From assembly GCF_009761815.1 (NCBI RefSeq), contig NZ_RWIN01000033.1, positions 97,578 to 161,577 on the forward strand: 64,000 bases of DNA. The letters are read 5' to 3'. The position numbers and the translations under genes were made by a program. The notes under the pieces were generated by a model. That model saw only the letters and a program-made list of their open reading frames with translations, was not told the origin of the DNA and made no database searches. This DNA is from Pseudomonas sp. PB120 (GTDB lineage Bacteria > Pseudomonadota > Gammaproteobacteria > Pseudomonadales > Pseudomonadaceae). Positions within the stretch are counted from its first letter, which is position 1; every line of letters begins with the position of its first letter. Shown in pieces: positions 24,752 to 34,573 of the stretch.

Positions 24752-25369
24752 CTACTCCAAATAGTCTTGCAGGATATTTGTAAGAACGGAGGTGGGTGGC
24801 TCTTTGTTGCCAACATATACATCAATCGCTTGCAACGCCAGCCGGCGTAGTTCGGCGCCCAGAATAAAGCCGCCTCTGAGAAGCGCCATGATATCGCCGA
24901 TATCCTGATCGGTAGCCCTGCCCAGTTTGGAGATGGCAATGTCGATAGGCGCTGCAATGTGAACGTGTAAAGGCGACTCTTGCGAAAACTCTGCCAGACG
25001 AAGGCTTCGCTCCCAGTAATCCTCATGAAGGGGGCCAAAGCTTGTGTTGTATTGCAGGTCGTAATTCAGCTCCATCACTCGCCCGGATCGTTCGTCTACA
25101 AATAGCTCAGGGATCTGCGCGAGCATGGTTTGGAGGTGAAGGCCTTCGGGAACATTAACCTCGTAAATTTCAGCATCGACGTCCGTGGAAACACGATGAT
25201 TTGTATAGAGGTGAACTGCGCAGCCACCAAATACGATAATTCTGACTGCTCCCGGTGTTGCATTCTCAAGCACCAAATCCGCTTCGGCCGACTTGAACAT
25301 CGACACCAGTGCCTGCCCCAGCGCTGTGCCTGTATTAATACGGGGAGTGATTACATCCGGCAATTCCAT
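24752..25369 (-). CDS. Nucleotidyltransferase-like protein (DUF6036-type)
   Basis: This 205-residue protein has the minimal nucleotidyltransferase signature: IVFGGCAVHLYTNHRVSTDVDAEI-type core with GG at 48-49 and the DxD pair at D63 and D65. The basic THR residues sit between them as in the DUF6036/AbiEii-like families. The rest includes a helical region SPLHVHIAAPIDIAISKLGRATDQDIGDIMALL typical of such proteins. Known relatives transfer nucleotides to tRNA or proteins and often belong to toxin-antitoxin modules. SD AGAGGT precedes the ATG. It is flanked by terminators on both sides together with its partner gene, forming an isolated two-gene unit of lower GC content. Confidence 0.75.
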   Translation of the reverse strand: MELPDVITPRINTGTALGQALVSMFKSAEADLVLENATPGAVRIIVFGGCAVHLYTNHRVSTDVDAEIYEVNVPEGLHLQTMLAQIPELFVDERSGRVMELNYDLQYNTSFGPLHEDYWERSLRLAEFSQESPLHVHIAAPIDIAISKLGRATDQDIGDIMALLRGGFILGAELRRLALQAIDVYVGNKEPPTSVLTNILQDYLE

Positions 25370-25527
25370 TTCGAACCTCTACCATTAAAGGAAGTGTGGT
25401 GATCGAAATGGACCGTACCCAGCAAACACGGATCTGGCGTTAGGACGTTTCCTAAATGCCCTGCACCGTTTTCCGAAATGAGCAAATCCTTCGTACGACG
25501 CAAAGCTTTGATGGATTTTCATCCAAC

Positions 25528-25566
25528 AAAAAACCCCGCACCTTCTCTCAAAGGGCGGGGTTTTTC
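25528..25566 (-). terminator. Rho-independent terminator after cyoE
   Basis: The stem AACCCCGC / GCGGGGTT has T-runs on both sides. It ends the leftward cyo operon and can also act on the other strand. Confidence 0.85.
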
Positions 25567-25583
25567 TTTACAGCATCCGACGC

Positions 25584-26471
25584 TTAAGGCGCGTACGTCA
25601 GCAACAACTCGGTCGGCACTTTGAAGTCCAGGGACATCATCACGCTCAACGCGGTAATGGTGAAGATCGAGAACACGAACAGCTTGCGTGCCCAGACCGT
25701 GTCATCCACTGCCTTGTAGCCGGTCCAGGCCATGTACAACCAGTACATCCCCATGGCCGCGGCGACGGCGAGGTAGCTCATGCCGGCGTAGCCGCTGAAG
25801 GTCAGCATCAAGGTCGCCACGAGGAACGCCAGGATGTAGAGCAGGATGTGCTTCTTCGCCACTTCGATACCGCGCTTCACTGGCAGCACCGGAATCGATG
25901 CGGCCAGGTAATCGTTGAAGCGGAAGATCGCGATGGCGTAGGAATGCGGCATCTGCCACAGGCTGAACATCACCAGCAACGTCAGCGCGGCCATGTCGAA
26001 GCTGTTGCTGACGGCGACGTAACCGATCACCGGCGGCATCGCGCCCGACAGACTGCCCACCAGCGTGCCGTGAACCGACTTGCGCTTGAGGTACAGGCTG
26101 TAGAAACCGACGTAGATGACAAAACCGATCACCGCGAACAACGCGGCCAACGGGTTGGCCACCTTGTACAACAGTGCAACGCCGGCGACACCCAGGACGG
26201 TCGCATAGATCAGGGCCAGCTTCAGGGAGATCAAGCCCTGGACCAGCACCCGGTTCTTGGTGCGTTCCATCTTCAGGTCGATGTCGCGGTCGATGCAGTT
26301 GTTGAACACGCAACCGGAGGCGACGACCAGGGACGTGCCGATCATGGCGGCCAGGAAGATGGCCAGATCGACATGCCCTTTCGAGGCCAGGAAAAATCCG
26401 CCTGCCACTGAAAGCACGTTACCGAAAATGATCCCCGGCTTGGTGATTTGGATAAAGTGCTTCAACGACAT
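25584..26471 (-). CDS. cyoE: Protoheme IX farnesyltransferase
   Basis: This 295-residue polytopic membrane enzyme attaches farnesyl diphosphate to heme b to make heme O, the cofactor of the Cyo oxidase. It shows about nine hydrophobic segments and the UbiA-type aspartate-rich motif [17 protein letters not shown] (about residues 58-74). A second acidic region is weaker, near [17 protein letters not shown]. The length is that of E. coli CyoE. It is the last gene of the cyoABCDE operon, 11 bp after cyoD, with SD GAGG upstream of its ATG. Confidence 0.95.
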   Translation of the reverse strand: MSLKHFIQITKPGIIFGNVLSVAGGFFLASKGHVDLAIFLAAMIGTSLVVASGCVFNNCIDRDIDLKMERTKNRVLVQGLISLKLALIYATVLGVAGVALLYKVANPLAALFAVIGFVIYVGFYSLYLKRKSVHGTLVGSLSGAMPPVIGYVAVSNSFDMAALTLLVMFSLWQMPHSYAIAIFRFNDYLAASIPVLPVKRGIEVAKKHILLYILAFLVATLMLTFSGYAGMSYLAVAAAMGMYWLYMAWTGYKAVDDTVWARKLFVFSIFTITALSVMMSLDFKVPTELLLTYAP

Positions 26472-26482
26472 CCGGATTTACC

Positions 26483-26818
26483 TCAGTGCGCCATCATGTT
26501 GTTGTGGATGCTGAACATGATCCACAGCGACAGGCCAACCAGCAGGACAATCACGATCGCGGCGAACACAAACGCAATCACGTTGTTACGTTGCGCGGCG
26601 GAACGGTCCAGGTGAAGGAAGTACACCAGGTGCACCAGCACCTGGATGACTGCGAAGGCCAGTACGATCCACAGGGTCAGGGCTTTCGGCAGCGACGGGT
26701 ACATCACCAGACCGAACGGGATCAGGGTGAGGATGACCGACAGGACGAAACCAATGCCATAGGACTTGACGCTGCCGTGGCTGGCGTCGTGGCTGTCATG
26801 GGAGTGAGTGTTAGCCAT
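26483..26818 (-). CDS. cyoD: Cytochrome bo3 ubiquinol oxidase subunit IV
   Basis: This 111-residue protein has three membrane helices: YGIGFVLSVILTLIPFGLVMY, TLWIVLAFAVIQVLVHLVYFLHL and a third, VIAFVFAAIVIVLLVGLSLWIMF. The N terminus is histidine-rich (NTHSHDSHDASHGSVK). This is the pattern of CyoD, a small subunit that aids assembly of the copper-heme centre of subunit I. It starts immediately after the cyoC stop codon. Confidence 0.95.
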   Translation of the reverse strand: MANTHSHDSHDASHGSVKSYGIGFVLSVILTLIPFGLVMYPSLPKALTLWIVLAFAVIQVLVHLVYFLHLDRSAAQRNNVIAFVFAAIVIVLLVGLSLWIMFSIHNNMMAH

Positions 26819-27445
26819 TTACATAGTCCCCATCAGATAAACAACGGTGAATACGCAGATCCACACCACGTCCAGGAAGTGCCAGAACAGGCTCAGGCAG
26901 CTCAGACGGGTCTTGTTGGTCGCCGTCAGGCCGTTTTTCTGCACCTGATACATCATGATCGCCATCCAGATCAGACCGCTGGTCACGTGCAGACCGTGGG
27001 TGCCGACCAGGGTGAAGAACCCGGACAGGAAGCCGCTGCGGCTAGGACCGAAGCCCTCGGAGATCAACATGTGGAACTCGTTGATTTCCATGCCGATGAA
27101 GCCGGCGCCGAACATGAAGGTCAAGGCCAGCCAGCCCAGGACCTGCTTCTTGTTACCCCGGAAGAACGCCAGCATGGCGAAGCCGTAGGTGATCGAACTG
27201 AACAGCAGCAGAGCGGTTTCGCCCAGTACGTACGGCAGTTCGAAGATGTCGTGGCCCGACGGGCCACCCGCTACGTTGTTAACCAGTACCGCGTACGCTG
27301 CGAAGATCGACGCAAACAGAATGCAGTCGGTCATCAGGTAGAGCCAGAAACCGAATACGGTCATCTCGCCCGAGTCGTGGTGATGGTCATCGTGCCCATG
27401 TTCATCGACATGGGTGTGTCCAGCATTGGTCACTAAGTTCGACAT
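26819..27445 (-). CDS. cyoC: Cytochrome bo3 ubiquinol oxidase subunit III
   Basis: This 208-residue protein has five membrane helices and the family patterns [21 protein letters not shown] at residues 29-49, [15 protein letters not shown] near 150 and [21 protein letters not shown] at the end. The N terminus has a histidine/aspartate-rich stretch ([15 protein letters not shown]). It matches CyoC, which stabilises the catalytic subunit. Its ATG is 3 bp after the cyoB stop. Confidence 0.95.
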   Translation of the reverse strand: MSNLVTNAGHTHVDEHGHDDHHHDSGEMTVFGFWLYLMTDCILFASIFAAYAVLVNNVAGGPSGHDIFELPYVLGETALLLFSSITYGFAMLAFFRGNKKQVLGWLALTFMFGAGFIGMEINEFHMLISEGFGPSRSGFLSGFFTLVGTHGLHVTSGLIWMAIMMYQVQKNGLTATNKTRLSCLSLFWHFLDVVWICVFTVVYLMGTM

Positions 27446-27448
27446 GGT

Positions 27449-29479
27449 TTAAGCCTGTTCCAACGAGGTTTCAACACGGGTGGCGGTAGCTGGGACTTTC
27501 CCGGCCGCAACCAGACGCTTGTGCTGTTCTGCTTCGATGCGCTCGATCACGTCGACCGGCACCATATAGCCCTGGTCATCACGAGCAGCGTGGATCACGA
27601 AGTAGCCCACGGTGCCAACCAAACCAACGATGGCCAACCACCAGATGTGCCAGATCATCGCGAAACCGAACACGGTCAACAGAGCACCCATGACCAGACC
27701 GGTCGCGGTGTTGTTTGGCATGTGGATCGGCTCGTACTTGGCCGGAGCCTGGTACGCGGTGCCGTTTTCCTTGGCTTCGGTGAACGGGTCGATGCTTTCT
27801 GCTTTTGGCAGTACGGCAAAGTTGTAGAACGGTGGTGGCGACGAGGTCGACCATTCCAGCGTGTGGGCATTCCACGGGTCGCCGGCTTCGCACATGTTTT
27901 CTGGCAGCTTGCGATCACGCACGCTGACGTACAACTGGATCAACTGGCAGGCGATACCGACTGCAATCATCACCGCGCCGAACAGGGCCACGTACAGGTA
28001 CGGCACCCACTCAGGGTTGGTGGTGGCGTTCAGACGACGGGTCATGCCCATGAAGCCCAGTACATAGAGCGGCATGAACGCGACGAAGAAGCCGGTGATC
28101 CAGAACCAGAATGCGGCCTTGCCCCAACCTTCGTGCAGCTTGAAGCCGAACGCTTTCGGGAAGTAGAAACCGAAACCTGCGATGTAACCGAATACCGCGC
28201 CGCCGATGATCACGTTGTGGAAGTGAGCGATCACGAACAGGCTGTTGTGCAGCACGAAGTCAGCACCCGGGATGGCCAGCAGTACGCCGGTCATGCCGCC
28301 GATGGCGAAGGTCACCATGAAGCCCAGGGTCCAGAGAACCTGGCTGGTGAAACGCAGACGGCCTTGGTAGATGGTGAACAGCCAGTTGAATAGCTTCACC
28401 CCCGTCGGGATCGAGATCAGCATCGTCGCCAGGCCGAAGAAGGCGTTGACGTTGGCGCCCGAACCCATGGTGAAGAAGTGGTGCAGCCAAACCATGAAGC
28501 CCAGGATCGAGATCGCGCCCGAAGCGTAGATCATCGAGTGGTGGCCGAACAGACGCTTGCCGGAGAAGGTCGAGATGACTTCGGAGAAGATACCGAACGC
28601 CGGCAGAATCAGGATGTAAACCTCGGGGTGACCCCAGGCCCAGAACAGGTTGACGTACATCATCGGATTGCCACCAAGTTCATTGGTGAAAATGTGGAAA
28701 TCCATGTAACGGTCAAGCGTCAGCAGTGCCAGGGTAGCGGTCAGGATCGGGAACGAAGCCACGATCAGGACGTTGGCCCAGGTGCAGGTCCAGGTGAAGA
28801 TCGGCATGTCCATCAGTTTCATGCCAGGGGTACGCATTTTCAGCACGGTGGCGAGGAAGTTGACCCCCGTCAGCGTCGTCCCCAACCCGGATAACTGTAG
28901 CGCCCAGATGTAGTAGTCCATCCCCACGCCAGGGCTGTATTGCAGACCCGACAGCGGTGGATAGGCAACCCAGCCGGTCTTGGCGAATTCACCGACGCCC
29001 AGGGACAGGTTGATCAGCACAACGCCGGACACCAGCAGCCAGAAGCTCAGGGAGTTCAGGAACGGGTAGGCAACGTCACGCGCGCCGATCTGCAGCGGCA
29101 CTGCAAGGTTCATCAGGCCGGTGAAGAATGGCATCGCCATGAAGATGATCATGATCACACCGTGGGCGGTGAAGATCTGGTCATAGTGTTCAGGCGGCAG
29201 GTAGCCAGGCGAACCCTCGGTGGCCATGGCCAGCTGGGTACGCATCATGATGGCGTCGGCAAAACCGCGCAGCAGCATGACCATGGCAACGATGATGTAC
29301 ATCACGCCGATTTTCTTGTGGTCGACCGAGGTCAGCCACTCGGACCACAGGTAGGTCCACTTCTTGAAGTAGGTGATTGCAGCGAACAGCGCCAGACCAC
29401 CGAGCGCGATCATGGAGATGGTAATCATCACAATCGGTTCGTGGAACGGGACCGCTTCCCAACTTAATTTACCAAACAT
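27449..29479 (-). CDS. cyoB: Cytochrome bo3 ubiquinol oxidase subunit I
   Basis: This 676-residue catalytic subunit reduces O2 to water and pumps protons. About 15 membrane helices are present. It has the signature [23 protein letters not shown] with the histidine-tyrosine pair of the copper site, the HHFFTMGSG motif with the copper-B histidines, and [13 protein letters not shown] holding the histidine ligands of the two hemes. Length and the C-terminal cytoplasmic extension match E. coli CyoB. It lies 3 bp after cyoA and before cyoC. Confidence 0.97.
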   Translation of the reverse strand: MFGKLSWEAVPFHEPIVMITISMIALGGLALFAAITYFKKWTYLWSEWLTSVDHKKIGVMYIIVAMVMLLRGFADAIMMRTQLAMATEGSPGYLPPEHYDQIFTAHGVIMIIFMAMPFFTGLMNLAVPLQIGARDVAYPFLNSLSFWLLVSGVVLINLSLGVGEFAKTGWVAYPPLSGLQYSPGVGMDYYIWALQLSGLGTTLTGVNFLATVLKMRTPGMKLMDMPIFTWTCTWANVLIVASFPILTATLALLTLDRYMDFHIFTNELGGNPMMYVNLFWAWGHPEVYILILPAFGIFSEVISTFSGKRLFGHHSMIYASGAISILGFMVWLHHFFTMGSGANVNAFFGLATMLISIPTGVKLFNWLFTIYQGRLRFTSQVLWTLGFMVTFAIGGMTGVLLAIPGADFVLHNSLFVIAHFHNVIIGGAVFGYIAGFGFYFPKAFGFKLHEGWGKAAFWFWITGFFVAFMPLYVLGFMGMTRRLNATTNPEWVPYLYVALFGAVMIAVGIACQLIQLYVSVRDRKLPENMCEAGDPWNAHTLEWSTSSPPPFYNFAVLPKAESIDPFTEAKENGTAYQAPAKYEPIHMPNNTATGLVMGALLTVFGFAMIWHIWWLAIVGLVGTVGYFVIHAARDDQGYMVPVDVIERIEAEQHKRLVAAGKVPATATRVETSLEQA

Positions 29480-29482
29480 CGT

Positions 29483-30427
29483 TTACTCCTCTGCCCCGGC
29501 AGCTGAATGCGAACTCATGTCCATCCCTTCCATAGCGGCCACTTCGTGCTCTTTCTTCTCGTGGTGCATTGGCTTGCCCGGTTTCATGCCTTCGTACTTG
29601 TCGAGGATGGTCTGGAACAGGTTTGGCGTGAACGAGGAGTACAGCGCGACTGGGTTGTTCTGGCTTGCTTTGGCAAGGGCTTCGTATTCAGCTTTTTCAA
29701 GCTGTTTAGGTGCCTTTTTGACTTCGCTGACCCAGGCGTCGAACTCTTCCTGAGTGGTCGCGATAGCTTTGAACTTCATGCCGGTGAAACCCGCGCCGCT
29801 GTAGTTGGCGGAGATACCGTCCATTTCAGCGTTCTGGTTGGCGATCAGGTGCAGTTTGGTCTGCATGCCCGCCATCGCGTAGATCTGACCGCCCAACGCA
29901 GGGATGAAGAACGAGTTCATCACCGAGTCGGAAGTGATCTTGAAGTTGATCGGCGTGTGCGCCGGGAACACGATCTTGTTGACCGTGGCAATGCCTTGTT
30001 CCGGGTAGATGAACAGCCACTTCCAGTCCAGCGCGACCACTTCAATGGTGACCGGCTTGACGTCGGATTCCAGCGGCTTGTACGGATCCAGCGCGTGGGT
30101 CGACTTGTAAGTGACGTAACCCAGGGCAATGATGATGAGCACAGGAACAGCCCACACCGCGATTTCGATCTTGGTGGAGTGCGACCACTTCGGCGTGTAC
30201 ACGGCGTCGGTGTTGGACGCGCGGTATTTCCAGGCGAACAGGAAGGTCATCACGATGACCGGAACCACGACCAACAGCATCAGCAGCGTTGCGGTGATGA
30301 TCAGGTTTCGCTCGTCAAGGCCAACCTGGCCCTTGGGATCGAGCAAGGTCATGTTGCAGCCTGACAGCAACAACGTGCCGATCAGGGGCAATAAGCCTAG
30401 TAGTCTGGGGTACCTGTTTTTACTCAT
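29483..30427 (-). CDS. cyoA: Cytochrome bo3 ubiquinol oxidase subunit II
   Basis: This 314-residue lipoprotein subunit has a signal sequence ending in the lipobox LLSGC (C24 is the likely lipidated cysteine), two membrane helices ([18 protein letters not shown] and [17 protein letters not shown]), and a periplasmic cupredoxin-like domain. As in other quinol oxidases, the copper-A cysteines of cytochrome c oxidases are absent ([25 protein letters not shown]). The C-terminal tail is histidine/methionine-rich ([20 protein letters not shown]). The start used here is the ATG with GAGGT upstream; a longer frame lacks one. It is the first gene of the leftward cyo operon. Confidence 0.95.
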   Translation of the reverse strand: MSKNRYPRLLGLLPLIGTLLLSGCNMTLLDPKGQVGLDERNLIITATLLMLLVVVPVIVMTFLFAWKYRASNTDAVYTPKWSHSTKIEIAVWAVPVLIIIALGYVTYKSTHALDPYKPLESDVKPVTIEVVALDWKWLFIYPEQGIATVNKIVFPAHTPINFKITSDSVMNSFFIPALGGQIYAMAGMQTKLHLIANQNAEMDGISANYSGAGFTGMKFKAIATTQEEFDAWVSEVKKAPKQLEKAEYEALAKASQNNPVALYSSFTPNLFQTILDKYEGMKPGKPMHHEKKEHEVAAMEGMDMSSHSAAGAEE

Positions 30428-31185
30428 CTCACGACCTCTAAAGCAGCTTGCGCAATGCAGTTGGGTTTTGATCGCCAACACTTCACCCTGCCAAGGGTTG
30501 GCATTTTCTTGGATTGAATAAGGGCTGCCCGTCGCGCGTCAGACGCAGTTCGACAAATCCTGGGCGAGCGTTAAGTTCTTATTCGAATTCGTGGTCAAAG
30601 GCCTTGTTACAGACCAATTCCATTTGGTGCGGATAGTGGAGGCACCGACACCTTGGGAGTCGCATGAGGCCATCTGGCTTCTCGACACCCGTTTACTGCT
30701 CATGCACCTGAGTCAGGGTGAGCAATGCCGGGAATTCAGTGCGGGCGATTGTAGATATGTAACGAGTCATAAACCATGTCTCATCCCGAAATAATTTTTA
30801 TCCATTCCAGCAACAATCATTAACGGTTTTCGCAAAAGTGCGGCATCTTATCGAAATTAATTCTCAACAAAAACACCAAAATAAGTAGGTCTACCAAACG
30901 CAGTTCAGACAGTATCGAAGGCGCAACGCCCTCCTCCGACCCGGCGCCAGCCCCTATCTGACAAGGGCTCCGGCCATTCGCCAGGGCCTGTTAAAACTGC
31001 CTGTTTCGGTTTTGGCAGGCTCGCGTGCCAGGTTGCCCAAAAAGGCCAATTTCGTTGCGCCGTTCTTTACCAATACGTGTTACCGAAATGCGTTGCGACA
31101 CTCTTGCTGTGACAACATGTCGCACACGTGTCGCACCCCTGACTGCCGCGTATCACGGACTTTTAACCTGGCCTCTGAAATGCAC
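30428..31185. other. Long intergenic region upstream of cyoA, no protein gene seen
   Basis: This roughly 760-bp stretch holds the cyo promoter region and no convincing gene. It is AT-richer near 30780-30900 (ATAATTTTTATCC and TCGAAATTAATTCTC), consistent with promoters. Small frames here lack ribosome-binding sites and codon bias. A terminator without a recognised upstream gene closes the region at 31186. Confidence 0.5.
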
Positions 31186-31226
31186 AACGCCCCGGCCCTC
31201 TCAACGAGGACCGGGGCGTTTTATTT
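31186..31226 (+). terminator. Strong hairpin terminator without an assigned upstream gene
   Basis: The stem AACGCCCCGG / CCGGGGCGTT, with an inner stem CCTC/GAGG, is followed by TTATTT on the plus strand. It lies 26 bp beyond the dsbB stop and may serve that gene in the other direction, but the T-run favours a rightward transcript. Confidence 0.7.
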
Positions 31227-31252
31227 GAAGTGCTACGGTGTGGCAGACAGCC

Positions 31253-31762
31253 TCAGCGCAGGGCTTTGCGGTTACGCGAAATGAGCAGCGGCACCAGCAC
31301 CACGACCAGCACAAACGCGAGCAACGCCCACTGCGCCAGGGACAAGCCGAGGATCGGCGGATACGGCGTAGAGCAGAAGCCGTCGACCTGGAAGCCCAGC
31401 GGGAAGATCTTCGCCAGCGGCAAACCGTCGACAATCGGTTGCAGCACATCGATGCCGCAACTGACCGAAGGGTAGAACTGGGTGAACACGTGATGGCCGG
31501 CGACCGCAACGCCGCCCAGGGCGCTGATCACCACCAGGGTTTCAAACACCGTAATGCTGCGACGGGTGCGCATGGCCGCGCCGATGAAGGCAAAAATCGC
31601 AATCAGCAGCAACGCATAGCGTTGCAGGATGCACAGCGGGCACGGTGCCTCTTCCAGAACGACTTGCATGTACAACGCGCCGCCGATCAGGGCCAGGCAG
31701 ATGATGCCCAGCAACACCAGATAGCGCCGTTCACGTCCCAACCGCATTGTTTCCTCGCTCAT
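31253..31762 (-). CDS. dsbB: Disulfide bond formation protein B
   Basis: This 169-residue inner-membrane protein re-oxidises DsbA and passes electrons to quinones. It has four membrane helices, the first-loop CPLC motif (C41/C44) and the second cysteine pair C102 (VSCGID) and C130 (DGFCST) in the periplasmic loop. Length and motifs agree with DsbB. Pseudomonads often have two DsbB-type proteins, and which one this is cannot be told here. SD AGGGAAA precedes the ATG. It appears to be a single-gene unit. Confidence 0.92.
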   Translation of the reverse strand: MSEETMRLGRERRYLVLLGIICLALIGGALYMQVVLEEAPCPLCILQRYALLLIAIFAFIGAAMRTRRSITVFETLVVISALGGVAVAGHHVFTQFYPSVSCGIDVLQPIVDGLPLAKIFPLGFQVDGFCSTPYPPILGLSLAQWALLAFVLVVVLVPLLISRNRKALR

Positions 31763-31904
31763 CGCGTTTCCCTTCCAGATATCGATTGCCCCGAAGTCTA
31801 CACGCTGGCCCCGGGCTTGGAGAGCCCGGAGCGCATGGAGAGATCGGGGGAATAAACGACAGGCCGGTTAAGCAGCGATTAACGGGTAACGCTCTATAGC
31901 CCCA

Positions 31905-32020
31905 CTGTAGGAGCGAGCTTGCTCCGGGCGGCGTTCCGACGAAAAGCGCCTGGGCGACGCCTTTCACTCAGACAGCCCGCGTTATCGTTGACGACCATCG
32001 CGAGCAAGCTCGCTCCTACA
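31905..32020. repeat. REPIN (gtaggagcgagc family)
   Basis: Left arm CTGTAGGAGCGAGCTTGCTC and right arm GCGAGCAAGCTCGCTCCTAC lie between dsbB and the binding-protein gene. Confidence 0.8.
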
Positions 32021-32053
32021 ATTGAACGCAGTTCAATGTGGGAATGCAGCTAA

Positions 32054-32830
32054 TCAGTCGCCGTAGATATCGGACTTGAAGTACTTGTCCGAGATCTTCT
32101 GGTATTCGCCATTGGCGCGAATGCCGTCGATGGCGGTGTTCAGTTCGGAAACCAGTTCGGTGTTGCCCTTGCGAACGGCAATCCCGGCGCCCTCGCCCAC
32201 GTATTTCGGGTCCTTGAGTTCCGGGCCGACAAACGCGTAGCCCTTGCCGCGCGGCATCGACAGGAAGTCATTGAGCGGAATGGTGTCGGCGAAGATGGCG
32301 TCGAGGCGGCCGGCGGCCAGGTCCATATAGATCTCTTCGTTGTTGCCGTAGCGCTTGACGTTGATGCCCTTGGGCTCAAACACCTCGGTGGCGTAGCGGT
32401 CGGTGGTGGTGGCGCGCTGCACGCCGACCGTCTTGCCCTTGAGGCTGGCGTACTGGTCATCCACGACGGCGCCGTCCTTCATGACCAGGCGCGATGACGT
32501 GAAGTAGTACTTGTGGGTGAAATCCACCGACTTCTTGCGGTCTTCGTTGATGGTCATGGACGACAGCGCCATGTCGATTTTCTTCACTTTAAGGGAAGGA
32601 ATCAGGCCGTCGAACTCACCTTCGACCCAGACGCACTTGACCTTCATCTGCGCGCAGAGGGCATTGCCGATGTCGTAGTCGAACCCAACGATTTCACCTT
32701 GGTCGGTTTTGGAGGCAAACGGTGGGTAAGCCGCTTCGATCCCGATGCGCAGGGTTTTCTCGGCGGCGAACAGGCTGCTGCACGCCAACAGACTCAGTGC
32801 CATACCGGTGATGAGGGGGAGTTTCTTCAT
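32054..32830 (-). CDS. Amino-acid ABC transporter periplasmic binding protein (basic amino acid type)
   Basis: This 258-residue protein has a Sec signal peptide ([22 protein letters not shown], cleavage after AxA) and the two-lobed fold of the HisJ/ArtJ/AotJ family. Recognisable parts are [58 protein letters not shown], and the hinge [15 protein letters not shown]. The family binds lysine, arginine, ornithine or histidine for an inner-membrane permease. No permease or ATPase gene is adjacent, so it must work with a transporter encoded elsewhere or serve a sensor. It is flanked by repeats on the left and a long gap on the right. Confidence 0.88.
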   Translation of the reverse strand: MKKLPLITGMALSLLACSSLFAAEKTLRIGIEAAYPPFASKTDQGEIVGFDYDIGNALCAQMKVKCVWVEGEFDGLIPSLKVKKIDMALSSMTINEDRKKSVDFTHKYYFTSSRLVMKDGAVVDDQYASLKGKTVGVQRATTTDRYATEVFEPKGINVKRYGNNEEIYMDLAAGRLDAIFADTIPLNDFLSMPRGKGYAFVGPELKDPKYVGEGAGIAVRKGNTELVSELNTAIDGIRANGEYQKISDKYFKSDIYGD

Positions 32831-33012
32831 GTTCGTTCTCTCGCGGGTTGTTGTTGGTTTGGCAAGACAGAAGAAAGAGCTGGAACGGGGAACGCCTTTT
32901 TTGTACTTATAATTCCATACTGGACTTTTATGTATTGGTCGTCAATTGGGCGGGCGCAGTTGTGCTGGCCGATGGTCGGGAGGTGGGTCAGGAGGATATT
33001 GGGTGTTGCGGA

Positions 33013-33119
33013 TGACGCTATCGCGAGCAGGCTCACTCCCACAGGGGAGCGGAGGCGTACCCAGGATTTGCGTTCACGCAAATCAACTGTGGGAGCGAGA
33101 CCGGCTTGCCGGCGATGAC
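33013..33119. repeat. REP pair (variant arms)
   Basis: The segment has ATCGCGAGCAGGCTCACTCC on the left and TGTGGGAGCGAGACCGGCTT on the right. The arms match the REP family but with several differences, so it is a decayed or hybrid pair upstream of moaE. Confidence 0.55.
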
Positions 33120-33141
33120 GTGCCAGAGGCCAATGAAGAAA

Positions 33142-33594
33142 TTACTGCTTCCAGCGATCCGCCGCCGCATGGTCGCTGTCACGCCCTTCAACCCAGCGCG
33201 CGCCATCACGGGTGTTCTCTTTCTTCCAGAACGGCGCACGGGTTTTCAGGTAGTCCATGACAAACGCACACGCATCGAACGCCGCCTGGCGGTGGGCGCT
33301 GGCGGCACCGACGAAGACGATCGGCTCGCCCGGCTCCAGGGCCCCGATGCGGTGCAGCACTTCCAGTTTGAGCAGCGGCCAGCGTTGTTCAGCCTCGACG
33401 GCAATCTTGCCGAGGGCCTTTTCAGTCATGCCCGGATAGTGTTCAAGGAACATCCCGGCCACATCGAGCCCGTCATTGAAGTCGCGCACGTAGCCGACAA
33501 AACTCACCACCGCACCGACGCCGACATTGGCCGCGTGCATGGCATTGACTTCAGCGCCCGGATCGAACGCCGTGGACTGCACGCGAATCGCCAT
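33142..33594 (-). CDS. moaE: Molybdopterin synthase catalytic subunit
   Basis: This 150-residue protein is the large subunit of molybdopterin synthase, which inserts two sulfurs into precursor Z (cyclic pyranopterin monophosphate). Seen are the N-terminal VGAVVSFVGYVRDFNDG, the characteristic LEHYPGMTEKAL, HRIGALEPGEPIVFVGAASAHRQAAF, and FWKKENTRDGARWVEG at the end with the active-site lysines. Length is that of E. coli MoaE. It follows moaD by 2 bp in a leftward moaCDE operon. Confidence 0.95.
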   Translation of the reverse strand: MAIRVQSTAFDPGAEVNAMHAANVGVGAVVSFVGYVRDFNDGLDVAGMFLEHYPGMTEKALGKIAVEAEQRWPLLKLEVLHRIGALEPGEPIVFVGAASAHRQAAFDACAFVMDYLKTRAPFWKKENTRDGARWVEGRDSDHAAADRWKQ

Positions 33595-33596
33595 GT

Positions 33597-33839
33597 TCAG
33601 CCCCCGGTCACGGTCGGAAAAAACGCCACTTCATCGCCATCGCTCACCGGCTCGTCGAGCTGGCAAAGGTCTTCGTTGCGGGCGCACATCAGGTTCTGCT
33701 CGCTCAGCACATCGGCGCCATCACGCCGGGCCAGCAGTGCACGAACGTCGTCGACGGTGGCAAAGTCGCCTTCGACCTTCACCGAGTCCACGCCCAGCGC
33801 TTCGCGGTAACGGGCAAAAAATCTCACGGTGACGTTCAT
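33597..33839 (-). CDS. moaD: Molybdopterin synthase sulfur carrier subunit
   Basis: This 80-residue ubiquitin-fold protein carries the sulfur as a C-terminal thiocarboxylate. It ends in the diglycine FFPTVTGG and contains DGDEVAFFP shortly before it. The start codon, in [16 protein letters not shown], overlaps the moaC stop by four bases (ATGA). The longer open frame upstream is the antisense of moaC coding and was not used. Confidence 0.93.
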   Translation of the reverse strand: MNVTVRFFARYREALGVDSVKVEGDFATVDDVRALLARRDGADVLSEQNLMCARNEDLCQLDEPVSDGDEVAFFPTVTGG

Positions 33840-34309
33840 GGCTGATCCGCCTGGAAATGGCCGCTCTTGCCACCGATTTTCTCCAGCAGCCGCACGCTTT
33901 CGATGGTCATGCCGCGATCCACGGCCTTGCACATGTCATAGATCGTCAGCGCCGCGACACTGGCAGCGGTCAGCGCTTCCATTTCGACGCCGGTCTGACC
34001 GGACAACTTGCAACGGGCAACGATGCGCACCGCGTCGTCCCCTTCGGCACTGAGTTCGACCTTGACGCCGGTGAGCATCAGCGGATGGCACAGCGGGATC
34101 AGATCGCTGGTTTTCTTTGCCGCCTGAATGCCGGCGATCCGCGCCACGGCGAACACATCACCCTTGGGATGACCACCACTGACAATCATCTGCAGGGTCT
34201 CGGGCAGCATGCGCACCAGCGCTTGGGCAGTCGCTTCACGGAACGTCACGGCTTTTTCGGTGACGTCGACCATGTTGGCGCGACCTTGGGAATCGAGATG
34301 AGTCAGCAC
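33836..34309 (-). CDS. moaC: Cyclic pyranopterin monophosphate synthase accessory protein
   Basis: This 157-residue protein acts with MoaA on GTP to make cyclic pyranopterin monophosphate. Motifs include [32 protein letters not shown] and [30 protein letters not shown] with the conserved histidine, lysine and glutamate residues. The start is GTG preceded by AGGAG; the first ten residues ([10 protein letters not shown]) are as in other MoaC proteins. It is the first gene of moaCDE, with moaA elsewhere. Confidence 0.94.
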   Translation of the reverse strand: MLTHLDSQGRANMVDVTEKAVTFREATAQALVRMLPETLQMIVSGGHPKGDVFAVARIAGIQAAKKTSDLIPLCHPLMLTGVKVELSAEGDDAVRIVARCKLSGQTGVEMEALTAASVAALTIYDMCKAVDRGMTIESVRLLEKIGGKSGHFQADQP

Positions 34310-34392
34310 AGGGTTACTCCTGATCAGGAGCCCCGATTGTAAACCTGCGGGTCAATTTTTCGCACGCACGATTATCGGTTCACACAATTCCC

Positions 34393-34508
34393 CTGTAGGA
34401 GCGAGCCTGCTCGCGAAAAACGAAAGGACAACGCGGTCATTCAGACAGTACGCGTTATCTTTGACGTCCATCGTCGGAACGCCGCCCGGAGCAGGCTCGC
34501 TCCTACAG
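34393..34508. repeat. REPIN (gtaggagcgagc family)
   Basis: Arms CTGTAGGAGCGAGCCTGCTC and GAGCAGGCTCGCTCCTACAG lie between moaC and phoH2. Confidence 0.85.
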
Positions 34509-34525
34509 GGGTTAGGTGTCGGGCA

Positions 34526-34563
34526 TAAAAAACCGGGCAGCCTGTGAAGACTGCCCGGTTTTG
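34526..34563 (-). terminator. Rho-independent terminator after phoH2
   Basis: The stem AACCGGGCAG / CTGCCCGGTT is flanked by A/T runs. Read leftward it ends in TTTTTTA, 10 bp beyond the phoH2 stop. Confidence 0.85.
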
Positions 34564-34573
34564 TGTTGGCGGG

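Noticed and set aside
28940..29467. Rightward frames across the cyo region
   Set aside because: All are antisense to cyoB or cyoA, which are supported by conserved motifs and operon order.
30501..30530. Possible Anr/Fnr box near TTGGATTGAATAAGG
   Set aside because: It does not match TTGAT-N4-ATCAA well enough.
31012..31284. A 90-codon rightward frame
   Set aside because: It crosses a strong terminator and overlaps the dsbB end; not a plausible gene.
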